64,000 nt of DNA from Polynucleobacter antarcticus. Its GTDB lineage: Bacteria > Pseudomonadota > Gammaproteobacteria > Burkholderiales > Burkholderiaceae. Both the position numbers and the translations under genes were made by a program. The DNA lies in NCBI RefSeq assembly GCF_013307245.1, contig NZ_CP028941.1:248001-312000 (forward strand). The letters run 5' to 3'. Numbering within the stretch: position 1 is the stretch's first letter; every line of letters begins with the position of its first letter. This document shows, piece after piece, positions 53,373 to 62,963 of the stretch. The notes under the pieces were generated by a model. It saw only the letters and a program-made list of their open reading frames with translations. It ran no database searches and was not told where the DNA came from.

Positions 53373-53800
53373 TTCAGGGCGTGCAGGTAGCGCCCCTTTC
53401 TATAGTGCACCATCCGCAAGGAAATATTATGCATGCCTTGAAATCTAGCTCACCTGGATTTTGTGGCTTTGGAGAGGCTTACTTTTCTTTTGTGCACAAG
53501 GATGAAATTAAAGGCTGGAAAAAGCATAAAAGATTTGCGCTTAATATAGTTGTGCCCGTTGGAGGAATTCGCTTTGTCGCACATGATGATCGACATAACT
53601 CCTGTACAAAGGGCAATTTCTTTGATGTTATTTTAGGTGTGGGTTTCCAATACTCTCGTTTGACTATTCCCCCTGGCGTATGGGTTTCTTTTCGCGGTAT
53701 TGAAGATCTAAATTTGTTGATGAATATTATTCCTGAGGAGCATGATCCAACTGAGTCGGAAAATATCACACTAAATTCCATTTCTTACGCCTGGGTATAG
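53357..53800 (+). CDS. RmlC-like cupin, putative CDP-sugar epimerase
   Basis: A 147-residue single-domain cupin. PQGNIMHALK, GFGEAYFSFVHKDEIKGWKKH and LTIPPGVWVSFRG are reminiscent of RmlC-type dTDP-4-keto sugar 3,5-epimerases but the family signature is only partial. Following rfbF and rfbG, it may epimerise CDP-4-keto-6-deoxyglucose. The start is uncertain: a TTG at 53357 or a GTG at 53381. Confidence 0.7.
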   Translation: MGSKLIQGVQVAPLSIVHHPQGNIMHALKSSSPGFCGFGEAYFSFVHKDEIKGWKKHKRFALNIVVPVGGIRFVAHDDRHNSCTKGNFFDVILGVGFQYSRLTIPPGVWVSFRGIEDLNLLMNIIPEEHDPTESENITLNSISYAWV

Positions 53801-53821
53801 CTCGATGAAGCGGTATGAATT

Positions 53822-55084
53822 TTGATAACTAAACCCAATGTATATTTTGTATTTCCTTACCGGGGGATTGGAGGGGTTCCAGTCCTTTTTGTGCGAATTG
53901 GGGAATATCTTGCGAAGATAGGTTTAATCAGGGCTTATTTTGTAGATTATCTCGATGGTGCAATGGCAAAAATGAGAGACCCAAATCTCTCGGAGTTGCT
54001 AGCCTATTCAGATGATGAGTTTGTATCTATTCCCAACAAGTCTTTTGTCGTATTTCAGTCAATGACTCCTTGGTCTATTTTTCCGCAACTTAAGATAGGC
54101 AGCTGTAGTCATATTTTATTTTGGAATTGTCACCCCCTCAATTTAATTCCAATGCCGCCAGGCTTGAGGCCGCTTATGCAGAGGAGTGTAAGTTTTTCAA
54201 GAATACTTTTTAAGACCGCATTAAAGGGCTGGCACTATAAAGTTATTAACTTTTTAGAATACTTGATTTCAAAAAATGCAATTGTGTTTATGGATGAAAA
54301 TAATCTTAGGGCTACAGAAGAATATCTCCAGTATGCAATTCCTGACCCAGTATTTTTCCCTATACCAGTGGATGTATTTGAAAATAGTGATTTAGAAAAT
54401 GAGGAGAGAAAATTTGGTATGGGGAGACCTCTGAGGCTTGCTTGGGTCGGCAGAATTGTAGATTTCAAATTTCATATACTGAAGCGTACATTACTTGAGC
54501 TAGCTGCAATACAAGCCTCACTCCCATTCCCTATCGAGATAAAAATTATAGGTGAAGGCGAAATGCTTTCTGAGTTGAAGGAGGTTGCAGGTCAACTAAA
54601 AGATGTTAAATCTACTTTTATTAATTCAATTCCTTCCGACGAGTTGGACATATATTTGGTTGATAACGTTGATTTACTTTTAGCTATGGGAACATCTGCT
54701 CTCGATGGTGCAAAGCTAGGCATACCTACAATACTATTGGACATGAGCTATAAAGAGGTTGATTCTAGATATCACTACCAATGGTTATACAGACGACACG
54801 GCTTTACACTTGGCGATATTATCAATTCAAGTCATCTCTCGGGTAGCTGTGGATCACTAACATTGCGTTTGCTTGAGCTAAATGAAAATTTTATTTTTCA
54901 TGCGAAAAGATCTAAAGAATATGTGTTGATGAACCATGATGTCAAGCTTGAAGCAAACAAATTTCTAAACTATCTTTTGGGCACAAAAGCCATGTGGGGG
55001 GAGATGAAAACAAGGTCTCTTCTTGATAGGGGAATTGTATATACATCTAAACAATTAATTTCTGAATATATGCTGAATAAATGA
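53822..55084 (+). CDS. GT4-type glycosyltransferase
   Basis: A 420-residue GT-B protein. The N-terminal VYFVFPYRGIGGVPVLFVRI includes the GGV motif of acceptor-binding domains; the C-terminal half has LRLAWVGRIVDFKFHILKRT, IKIIGEGEMLSELKEVA and a domain with LLLAMGTSALDGAKLGIPTI. It probably adds a sugar to the O-unit. The start is a TTG 21 bp after the cupin gene. Confidence 0.82.
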   Translation: MITKPNVYFVFPYRGIGGVPVLFVRIGEYLAKIGLIRAYFVDYLDGAMAKMRDPNLSELLAYSDDEFVSIPNKSFVVFQSMTPWSIFPQLKIGSCSHILFWNCHPLNLIPMPPGLRPLMQRSVSFSRILFKTALKGWHYKVINFLEYLISKNAIVFMDENNLRATEEYLQYAIPDPVFFPIPVDVFENSDLENEERKFGMGRPLRLAWVGRIVDFKFHILKRTLLELAAIQASLPFPIEIKIIGEGEMLSELKEVAGQLKDVKSTFINSIPSDELDIYLVDNVDLLLAMGTSALDGAKLGIPTILLDMSYKEVDSRYHYQWLYRRHGFTLGDIINSSHLSGSCGSLTLRLLELNENFIFHAKRSKEYVLMNHDVKLEANKFLNYLLGTKAMWGEMKTRSLLDRGIVYTSKQLISEYMLNK

Positions 55085-55091
55085 GTGCAAA

Positions 55092-56042
55092 ATGAATGCT
55101 CCAAAGATATCTATTGTTGTGAACTGTTTCAATGGTGAGGAGCATCTCCGGGAAGCCTTAGATTCAATTTTTCAGCAAACTTATCAAGACTGGGAAGTTA
55201 TTTTTTGGGATAACTGCTCTAGTGATTTAAGTGCATCAATTGCAAACTCATATGGTGAAAAAATACGCTACTTTAGATCTAATGAGCTTACAAGCTTAGG
55301 TAAAGCGCGAAGGTTGGCCGTTGAGAAAGCGGTTGGCGAGTGGGTTTGTTTTTTGGATGTAGACGATAGGTGGCATCCTAAGAAGCTAGAGGCTCAAATT
55401 AGAGATCTTGAAATGGGGGATTATTTATTTGCATATGCTGGGGTATGCGAAATTAAAAAAAATGGAGAAAAAATCAGAGAGGTAATTCCTAAATTACAAA
55501 CGGGATTTATTTTTGGGTCTCTAATAACGAATTTTGAACTCAATATGGTTACCCCTATTTTTAATAGAGAAAAGGCCGAAATATTAAATATACGTTTTGA
55601 TGACGCTATCACAGCCTCCGAAGAGTTTAACTTTTTTATGCGGCTTGCATATCATGGAAATGCTTTAGTACAACACAAGGTTTTAGGTGATTATCGACTG
55701 CACTCGGGAAGCTTAACGTATAGAAGTATGGGTGAATGGGCCAATGAAAGGCGGATTACTCTAAAGCAGCTTGAAACCAGTTTTCCCGATATTGAGAAAT
55801 TATATGCAAACGAGCTTGAAGAGGCTAACGCAAAAGGCGACTATTATGAAGCCATGTATTTAATGTCGAAAGGTAATTTGCGGGATGCTAGAGCATTGCT
55901 TAAGCCGCTTACGTCTGTTAATTATAAATATAAATTCCTATATTATGCTAGTTTTCATAAACAAATTTGGAGTCTGATCCATTCAGACCTTATTAAGCGA
56001 GTTATTTTTTATAAAATTCAAAAAATGCTAGGGGAAAGATAA
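55092..56042 (+). CDS. GT2-family glycosyltransferase
   Basis: A 316-residue GT-A protein. ISIVVNCFNGEEHLREALDS and IFQQTYQDWEVIFWDNCSSD are the classic GT2 N-terminus; GEWVCFLDVDDRWHPKKLEA carries the DxD-type metal motif, and ASEEFNFFMRLAYHG the ED-like acceptor region. It starts 7 bp after the GT4 gene and its stop overlaps the next start (TAATG). Confidence 0.9.
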   Translation: MNAPKISIVVNCFNGEEHLREALDSIFQQTYQDWEVIFWDNCSSDLSASIANSYGEKIRYFRSNELTSLGKARRLAVEKAVGEWVCFLDVDDRWHPKKLEAQIRDLEMGDYLFAYAGVCEIKKNGEKIREVIPKLQTGFIFGSLITNFELNMVTPIFNREKAEILNIRFDDAITASEEFNFFMRLAYHGNALVQHKVLGDYRLHSGSLTYRSMGEWANERRITLKQLETSFPDIEKLYANELEEANAKGDYYEAMYLMSKGNLRDARALLKPLTSVNYKYKFLYYASFHKQIWSLIHSDLIKRVIFYKIQKMLGER

Positions 56043-56953
56043 TGCTAGAGAGCTATGATGATTTTGGAAGGCTTGAATATAAAATTTATAGTGGGGCAAT
56101 TCCAGAAAAACTAATTAATGAAGTTGTAAAAGCGCATAGTATTTTCAAGAATTCAAAATATGCTTTTTTTAGAGCTCAAGGTACTATTGGTTTTGAATTG
56201 CCTGCACTTGATTCATATGGGAATCAAGTTAATTCAATTCAAAACCCCAACCTTTTAGGTTTTTTTCCGGCGTTTACGAAGTCAATAAATTCAATAATTC
56301 ACTCTGAATATATTGCAAAATGTTTAAAAGATTTTACTGGCTCAAATAAGCATATTCAATATCAATCGATGTTGTTTGACAAGAGTACTGGAACCAAATT
56401 ACATCAGGATTCATGGTATCTGGATACTTCCCCGCCTGGAAAATTGGTCGGGGCATGGATTGCCTTGGAGGATATTACTTTAGAAGCGGGACCTTTCTAT
56501 GTTTATGAGCGAGGCCCGTCTTCTGTGGTCAGCGTGGAAAATAGAGACTCTATTTTAATTGCAGGTGAAGAGGCATTTCAATCAACTTGGCCTACTTCTG
56601 AGAAAAAAATGTTTCTGGCTAAAAAGGGTGATATACTTATATGGAATAGCATGGTCATGCATGGTGCAGATTCGTCGGTTGGCCAGAATTACACACGAAA
56701 ATCAATAACCGCACATTTTTATCCCATGGGTGCCAATGTACAAGATGCCCCTATCAAGCGTTGGTATAGCATTTATGACCATAATAAACTGAGGAAAACA
56801 AAATCACCCGAAGTTATGATGGCTCCAACGGTAAATCCAATTGCTTACTCGATGATGTGCGCAATGTTGTATGCCGCTAAATTTATTTCCAAAACCTTGA
56901 GCAATGATAGGGCAGCGGATTCTAAGCTAAGTGAAATTAGAAGAATTGAGTGA
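56042..56953 (+). CDS. phytanoyl-CoA dioxygenase family protein
   Basis: A 303-residue 2OG-Fe(II) oxygenase-like protein. The iron site is GTKLHQDSWYLDTSPPGK (HxD) with the distal histidine in WNSMVMHGADSSVG and a downstream R (RKSITAHFYP) for 2-oxoglutarate. GAWIALEDITLEAGPFYV is the family core strand. It is the second PhyH-like gene of this operon, clearly different from the one at 46880. Role probably in hydroxylating a sugar. Confidence 0.85.
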   Translation: MLESYDDFGRLEYKIYSGAIPEKLINEVVKAHSIFKNSKYAFFRAQGTIGFELPALDSYGNQVNSIQNPNLLGFFPAFTKSINSIIHSEYIAKCLKDFTGSNKHIQYQSMLFDKSTGTKLHQDSWYLDTSPPGKLVGAWIALEDITLEAGPFYVYERGPSSVVSVENRDSILIAGEEAFQSTWPTSEKKMFLAKKGDILIWNSMVMHGADSSVGQNYTRKSITAHFYPMGANVQDAPIKRWYSIYDHNKLRKTKSPEVMMAPTVNPIAYSMMCAMLYAAKFISKTLSNDRAADSKLSEIRRIE

Positions 56954-56975
56954 TTTGTTTGATGAGGGCATCCCA

Positions 56976-58094
56976 GTGAAGCTAATTAGATTATCCAAAT
57001 CAGTTGTTGGGCCCGAAGAGGCTGCGGAGGTATCTCGTGTAATTGAATTGGGGTATCTTGGAATGGGCCAAGAGGTTAAGTTATTTGAGGATGAGCTAAA
57101 GTCTTTCATTGGAGGTGATAGAGATGTGCTCTGTGTGAGTACTGGCACCTCCGCCATACACCTTGCTCTTCAAGCATTGGGCATCGGCCCTGGTGATGAG
57201 GTATTAGTTCCTAGCCTAACGTATTTGGCCACCTTTCAGGCTATTTCAGCAACGGGGGCTAAGCCAACTGCCTGCGATGTTTCTATAAAGAACGGATTTA
57301 TTGACGTTGTTGATGCTCAAAAAAGGATAACCTCCAAGACGAAGGCTATAGTACCGGTGCATTATGGAAGCTCTAGCCAGGGAATTGAGGATGTATACAT
57401 ATTTGCAAAAAAAAATGGACTTAGAGTGGTTGAAGATGCTGCTCATAGTTTCGGTTGTATCCATGCCGGGCAGAGAATAGGATCTACCGGCGATATTATC
57501 TGCTTCAGTTTTGATGGGATTAAAAACATCACTTCCGGGGAGGGGGGCGCTGTAGTAACTGGCGATCGGGAAGTTTCCGCAAAGATCAAGGATGCTCGAC
57601 TTTTGGGTGTTGAGAAGGATACGGATAAAAGATTTAACGGTGAGAGAAGTTGGCTTTTTGACGTTCATTATCAGGGTTGGCGTTATCACATGAGTAATAT
57701 CATGGCAGCTATTGGTCGTGCGCAGCTCAAAAAGATTGGTAAATACGGAAGCATCAGGAGGGAGATTGCCCTTCAGTACGTCGATAGATTAAGAAATCTT
57801 TCGGGGCTTGAGTTACTACAAATCAGCTATGAGAATCTAATCCCTCATATCTTTCCAGTTCGAATTCTATCGGGTAAAAGGCAAATCGTATCTCAGTTGC
57901 TTAAAGAAGCTGGTGTCGAGACGGGCATCCACTATCAACCCAATCACTTATTGTCTTTTTATAAGTCAACTTATTCGCTCCCGATTTCCGAGCAATTGGG
58001 AGGCGAGCTACTTTCTCTTCCCTTGCATCCGGATGTTACGGAATCTGATCAGTTAAGGATTTGTACGCTTCTTGAAAAAATCCTGAAGGCATGA
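56976..58094 (+). CDS. DegT/DnrJ/EryC1 sugar aminotransferase (second)
   Basis: A 372-residue PLP aminotransferase. IRLSKSVVGPEEAAEVSRVI begins the fold, VVEDAAHSFGC and CFSFDGIKNITSGEGGAVV carry the PLP-binding Asp and Schiff-base Lys. The GTG at 56976 is preferred, with a GAGGG site upstream; another GTG at 56931 would add 15 residues overlapping the previous gene. Its keto-sugar substrate is unclear; the CDP-linked branch is one option. An IS30-type element begins just after its stop. Confidence 0.88.
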   Translation: MKLIRLSKSVVGPEEAAEVSRVIELGYLGMGQEVKLFEDELKSFIGGDRDVLCVSTGTSAIHLALQALGIGPGDEVLVPSLTYLATFQAISATGAKPTACDVSIKNGFIDVVDAQKRITSKTKAIVPVHYGSSSQGIEDVYIFAKKNGLRVVEDAAHSFGCIHAGQRIGSTGDIICFSFDGIKNITSGEGGAVVTGDREVSAKIKDARLLGVEKDTDKRFNGERSWLFDVHYQGWRYHMSNIMAAIGRAQLKKIGKYGSIRREIALQYVDRLRNLSGLELLQISYENLIPHIFPVRILSGKRQIVSQLLKEAGVETGIHYQPNHLLSFYKSTYSLPISEQLGGELLSLPLHPDVTESDQLRICTLLEKILKA

Positions 58095-58109
58095 AAAATA
58101 ATATGGTGA

Positions 58110-59159
58110 ATTCAACTACGAAGTGCAACTTTGAACAACTAGGGCTAGTGGCTAAGGATGTTTTAGTATCCAAAGCTTAGGGGCCGGTAAGTCAAAGTAG
58201 CCATGACCTATCAACACCTTAGCCAAACTGAACGATATCAGATTTATATCCTTATGAAAGACGGAAAAACCCAAAGCCAGATAGCCCAGCTCCTGGATCG
58301 ACATAAGTCGACCATTAGCCGAGAGCTTGCTCGCAATACTGGTAATCGGGGTTACCGTCCCAGGCAAGCCTGCCTGTTAGCAGAGGAACGTTCCCAAGGC
58401 TCTCGTAATGCCGCCCAAATCACCCCATCTGATTGGGATCAGGCTGTGGAGCGCCTAAAGGACCAATGGAGCCCCGTCCAAATTGCCAATCAGAGTTGGT
58501 ATTAGCATTGAAACCATCTACCGCCATGTGTACGCCGATAAGGCCGCTGGTGGCAGCCTTTACCAGCAGCTGCGCTGCCAAAAGAAACGCAAAAAGCGCT
58601 ATGCCAGTGGCCGTGACCGGAGGGGTCAGATCGTCGGTAGAAGGCCCATCAGCGAGCGTCCCCAGCACATTGAAGCCAGATCCCAAATCGGCCACTGGGA
58701 AGGCGATACCGTCATTGGCGCTGCCCATAAGCAAGCCATCGTGACCTTAGTCGAGCGCAAGAGTGGTTATGCCTTAATAAGCAAAGTGAACAATAAAACC
58801 TCAGAGCTTGTCAGTAATGCCATCATTACCAAAATGAATCCCTTAAGCCGACTAGTTAAAACACTGACTTTTGACAACGGAAAAGAATTTGCCGAGCATG
58901 CCCGAATTGATGAATCGCTGCAATCAACCACCTACTTTGCAGATCCGTTTGCGAGTTGGCAACGCGGATCCAATGAAAACTTCAATGGTCTGCTGCGTCA
59001 ATACATCCCTAAAAAGAGACCGCTATCTACTGTGACAGACAAGGAGCTTAGAGTGATTGAAACTAAACTGAATAATCGTCCTCGCAAGAGGTTGGGATTT
59101 AAAACCCCGAATGAAGTGTTTATGCAGTCCTTAAACCGTGTTGCACTTCGTGTTTGAAT
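58110..59159 (+). mobile_element. IS30-family insertion sequence, transposase frameshifted
   Basis: Terminal inverted repeats are visible as ATTCAACTACGAAGTGCAAC at the left and its near-complement (ATTCAAACACGAAGTGCAAC read inward) at the right end, giving an about 1,050-bp element. The outermost base pairs and any target duplication are not clear. It sits between the aminotransferase stop (16 bp away) and the next polymerase-like gene, without breaking either. Confidence 0.85.
58203..59157 (+). pseudogene. IS30-family transposase, single frameshift
   Basis: The first frame (58203-58505) encodes the HTH_38 region LSQTERYQIYILMKDGKTQS, then KSTISRELARNTGNRGYR, and stops shortly after WSPVQIANQ. 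The second frame (58483-59157) continues IRVGISIETIYRHVYADKAA and has the DDE domain: GHWEGDTVIG, LTFDNGKEFAEH and SNENFNGLLRQYIPK. The shift falls near 58485-58505, where one base is missing or added. The catalytic domain is otherwise complete. Programmed frameshifting is not typical of this family, so it is treated as disrupted. Confidence 0.85.
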
Positions 59160-59241
59160 CTACGTATTAATAAAAGCCTACTAAATCAAATTTACGCTCT
59201 TTTAATGGGGCGGTATTTCAGTCAACTGAGGGCATGACATA

Positions 59242-60746
59242 ATGATTTTTCAAGGCGCATCTCAGCTTGGCCTTAATAAACATGAAATATTGCCGTATTT
59301 TTTTGTCAGCATAGTTTTAGTTGGCACCATAGGGGCAACGAGTTTTTGTTTGCCAAATAATGTGCTTAGTTATGTTGGATTTGGGTTTATGGCTGTATAT
59401 TTTCTTGTAAGTTTATTTATTAGTGGCGGGCCTAAAAAGCAAGTAAAGCTATATCTTCAAGACCTAGTCCCATTGGGGCTCTTAATAATTTGGGTTTATG
59501 GAGTAACTAGGGGATTATATTTAGGAAACGAGCCATCAAATATATTTAGAAATTTTTTTGGCCTAGTGATTTATAGCGCGTATTTTATCTTTATAGCCTT
59601 GGGGCTTGAGGTTAAGCGTATATATAAAGTGGTGATAACTTCCACGGCAATGGTTTGTTTTGTCATGTATTCCGTCTTCATTTGGGATAAAGCTTTCAGT
59701 AAATATTTTTATATTGGGGCTGACTTTGCACAACTCAGTGTAAGGTCATATTACTCAGATAATATGACGCTTCTTTGTGGCTCATTAACGTTGCTATCAC
59801 TTGGTTTCATGAGAAGATTTTTAAGTTTTAATGCCTTAATTTTAATAGCACTAAATACTTTTGCATTGCTACAGATTACTTTTTCTAAACCACTTTTAAT
59901 TTACTATGCACTATTTTTATTATTTCAAATATATATTTATGTAATAAATTTTAAAAATATTTATTACAGAGGAATCATTCTTATAGGTTTGTTGGTTTGC
60001 CTTGCAATTTATCCTTTGAAAGTAGAGTTTTCTGACAATAGGTATGTCGCTGCATTTCTTGGGGAGATAAGGATTACATATTTTCAAGATTTATTTGCTA
60101 GTAGTGCTGATGCAGGAAGGGCTCCCGAAGAAGGTCAAGAATTAAGACAATTAAAAATGCGGTCCAATAAAGTTTTAGTGGCAAACCAGTCTGAGTCTAA
60201 TCAAGAGAAGGTCAATGACTCCGCTTCTAAGGATTTTTTGGAGGCAAAGCATGTTAAGGTGCTAGATCCACCCAAGACTTTTAACTCTAAGAGCACTTCA
60301 GAAAAAAAGAGCAAATAACGAAATCAAGCGCTGCTCTGGAAGCTGATTCAAATCTTGAAACACTTGAAATGCAGTCAATTGAATTAAGAAGACTTCAGGC
60401 TAGATACCTCAAAGATGAGGTAGAGATTTTTGGTTCCGGCCTGGGCGCCAGACTTAAGAGTGGCTATAAGCGAGACGAACGTGGATACGGCTTTGAAAGT
60501 ACATATTTAAATATTGCCCATAAATTTGGTATTTTTGGTGTATTTATACTAATTGCCTACCTGTATACATCTTTCTTAATTATTAAAGGATTCTGTAAAA
60601 ATAAATACTGTAAATTTTCAGCAGTATCTACCACATTTTTTGGTGGTTTGATTGTTGCACTAGGAAACCCCATTATCTTTTCACCATCTTTTGTTATGAT
60701 GCACGTCATAACACTATATTTTTTCAGGCCAAGTAGTGAAGCTTGA
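59242..60746 (+). pseudogene. O-antigen polymerase/ligase-like gene split at an A7 tract
   Basis: The first frame (59242-60318) encodes about nine membrane helices and the start of a hydrophilic loop; the -1 frame then stays open through 60746 and encodes the rest, including FGSGLGARLKSGYKRDERGY and KFGIFGVFILIAYLY, as in Wzy/WaaL C-termini. The join is the heptamer A AAA AAG at 60303-60309, in the exact codon register for -1 slippage. It may be a broken gene, a phase-variable gene or a frameshift-expressed one. An in-frame ATG at 60369 could express the second part. Confidence 0.75.
60303..60309 (+). other. A AAA AAG slippery heptamer in the polymerase-like gene
   Basis: The seven As at 60302-60308 plus G form the dnaX-type -1 slippery site in the zero-frame register (GAA AAA AAG). 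The zero-frame stop TAA follows at 60316-60318. Downstream stem-loop or Shine-Dalgarno stimulators were not identified. Confidence 0.6.
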
Positions 60747-61896
60747 AATATTACGGCCTGATTATGTCTTTGCCTTGCTTTGGACAACAGTATTTGGTTT
60801 GGCTTATGCCGATCTTTATTGGATGGGGTTTGATTACTCCTTGAGATTAAATATGCTAATAGGTTCAAATATCGCAGGCTTCTTTATTATTTATAATTTA
60901 TGCAATAGAAAAATTATAAATAATCCTCATAGGGAAATAAATGTGGATTATTTATTTATGGTTACGAAATTCCTATTTTTTATTTGGAGTATATTATTTA
61001 TAATTAATATATATTTCAGTAATGGAATACCATTTATTTGGTCGATTTTAAAGGTAAATAAATCATATGTTGACTTCGGTGTTCCAACTCTTTCTGGCTT
61101 TGCAAATATGTTGAGAATTTTGACTCTCTGCATCATTTGTTATCAGATAATTAAAAAACAAAATTCGAAAATTGCGTTGCTATATTTATTTTCAGCGATT
61201 TTGATCGGATCATCACTATTGGAGCTAGCTCGAGGCAACACAATATTTTTACTATTTTCAATTCTTGGTTTTATCTTCGTTGGGAAATTTTTCAACAGAA
61301 AGTTTTTCATTTATGGATCAATCCTGATTGCATTATTCTCAATTATTTTTGGTTATGTTGAAAAGTTAAGAAGTCCACAAGGATCAGGGGGTGAGGCAAT
61401 AATGCAATATCAGTCGGTATTGAATAGGCTACCTTACGGCTTTACTTCAACTTATTTATACGTCACTACACCAATCAGTAACCTATATTACTCCGATACT
61501 CATCCTAAAATAGAGCCGCTTGGATTTCCTTATCATTCAGCAATTGCTCTGGTGCCCACAATTGTGCGGGAGAAAATCTTTCATAAGGAATATGGGAGCA
61601 GCATCAAACTACGGAGAGAGAGCCATAATGCAACGAGTTTTTACGCACCGTTACTTGATGACTTCAATTTTTATATAACCTTTTTAATTGTTTCGTTCAT
61701 GCAATTTTCTCTTGCCTTCACATACATTAAGGCAAGGAATGGAAGCTTTTTTTACAGATTAGTATATGGCCCGCTTTTTGCAAGTCTCTTATTATCAATT
61801 TTCTACAATTACTTTTTGACCTTATTTATATTTGTTTACTGTTTAAGTGTATATGGTCTATATATTTTTTATGGTAAATATCAAAAGCATAACTAG
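60736..61896 (+). CDS. Wzy-like O-antigen polymerase
   Basis: A 386-residue polytopic protein with about ten helices and a large periplasmic loop (about 210-300) with YGFTSTYLYVTTPISNLYY and FPYHSAIALVPTIV, typical of oligosaccharide-repeat-unit polymerases. It starts at GTG, overlapping the previous frame by 11 bp. Two polymerase-like genes in a row suggest this is the functional Wzy and the split gene is a second or dispensable one. Confidence 0.82.
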   Translation: MKLEILRPDYVFALLWTTVFGLAYADLYWMGFDYSLRLNMLIGSNIAGFFIIYNLCNRKIINNPHREINVDYLFMVTKFLFFIWSILFIINIYFSNGIPFIWSILKVNKSYVDFGVPTLSGFANMLRILTLCIICYQIIKKQNSKIALLYLFSAILIGSSLLELARGNTIFLLFSILGFIFVGKFFNRKFFIYGSILIALFSIIFGYVEKLRSPQGSGGEAIMQYQSVLNRLPYGFTSTYLYVTTPISNLYYSDTHPKIEPLGFPYHSAIALVPTIVREKIFHKEYGSSIKLRRESHNATSFYAPLLDDFNFYITFLIVSFMQFSLAFTYIKARNGSFFYRLVYGPLFASLLLSIFYNYFLTLFIFVYCLSVYGLYIFYGKYQKHN

Positions 61897-61933
61897 AATT
61901 AAAATCTTCCAACATAATTAATTTGGTATACCA

Positions 61934-62962
61934 ATGTTTAATAATAAAATTCTTCTCATTACTGGCGGCACGGGATCATTTGGGAATGCTATTCTCAATA
62001 GGTTTTTAGATTCGGAAGTCAAAGAGATTCGAATCCTGAGTAGGGATGAGAAAAAGCAGGACGATATGAGAAAGTCTTATCAAAATCCTAAAATTAAGTT
62101 TTACATTGGTGATGTCCGCGATTACCAAGCCGTTTTAAATGCTACACGTGGATGTGATTTTGTCTATCATGCCGCCGCACTTAAGCAGGTTCCCTCTTGC
62201 GAATTTCATCCTTTGGAGGCCGTAAAAACCAATATTTTAGGGACTGAAAATGTTTTGGAAGCATCTATCACTTCTGGGGTGCAACGTGTTGTTTGTCTGA
62301 GTACTGACAAGGCGGTTTACCCTATCAATGCAATGGGAATCTCTAAGGCAATGATGGAAAAAGTGGTTGTTGCAAAGTCAAGGGTGAGCACATCTACCGT
62401 CATATGTGCCACCCGTTATGGCAACGTCATGGCTTCGCGTGGGTCTGTTATCCCCCTTTTTTTGGACCAAATACGACGGGGACAGGCTCTCACGATTACC
62501 GATCAAGGCATGACGCGCTTTATGATGACTCTTGAGGATGCGGTTGATTTGGTTGTTTATGCTTTTTGTAATGCAAACCCAGGTGATATTTTTGTGCAAA
62601 AAGCACCTGCAGCAACAATCTCAACTTTGGCTCAATCGCTTGTAGATTTGATGGGGAATCCGGACTATCCAATTCAGGTAATTGGAACTCGGCATGGTGA
62701 GAAATTGTATGAAGTCTTGCTCAGTCGAGAAGAAATGGCATCTGCTGAGGACTTAGAAGATTACTATAGGATACCTCCCGACTTAAGGGATCTAAATTAT
62801 GGTAAGTTTGTGGAGCAAGGGGAGCCTCTAATATCTACGGCAGTAGACTATAACTCCCACAATACAATTCGACTTGATGTTGATGAAATGAAGCGGCTTT
62901 TACTGAAGTTACCATTAGTTAAGGCTGCTGTAGCTGGTGTTTATACTGAGCCAGAGGGTTGA
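61934..62962 (+). CDS. UDP-GlcNAc 4,6-dehydratase/5-epimerase (FnlA/CapE/WbjB type)
   Basis: A 342-residue extended SDR. ILLITGGTGSFGNAILNRFL is the NAD-binding start, FVYHAAALKQVPSCEFHPLE a family signature, and VYPINAMGISKAMMEKVV the variant catalytic segment (Met in place of the usual Tyr, with the Lys kept) specific to FnlA/CapE. It begins the UDP-N-acetyl-L-fucosamine route; the FnlB-like gene follows 1 bp later. Confidence 0.92.
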   Translation: MFNNKILLITGGTGSFGNAILNRFLDSEVKEIRILSRDEKKQDDMRKSYQNPKIKFYIGDVRDYQAVLNATRGCDFVYHAAALKQVPSCEFHPLEAVKTNILGTENVLEASITSGVQRVVCLSTDKAVYPINAMGISKAMMEKVVVAKSRVSTSTVICATRYGNVMASRGSVIPLFLDQIRRGQALTITDQGMTRFMMTLEDAVDLVVYAFCNANPGDIFVQKAPAATISTLAQSLVDLMGNPDYPIQVIGTRHGEKLYEVLLSREEMASAEDLEDYYRIPPDLRDLNYGKFVEQGEPLISTAVDYNSHNTIRLDVDEMKRLLLKLPLVKAAVAGVYTEPEG

Positions 62963-62963
62963 C

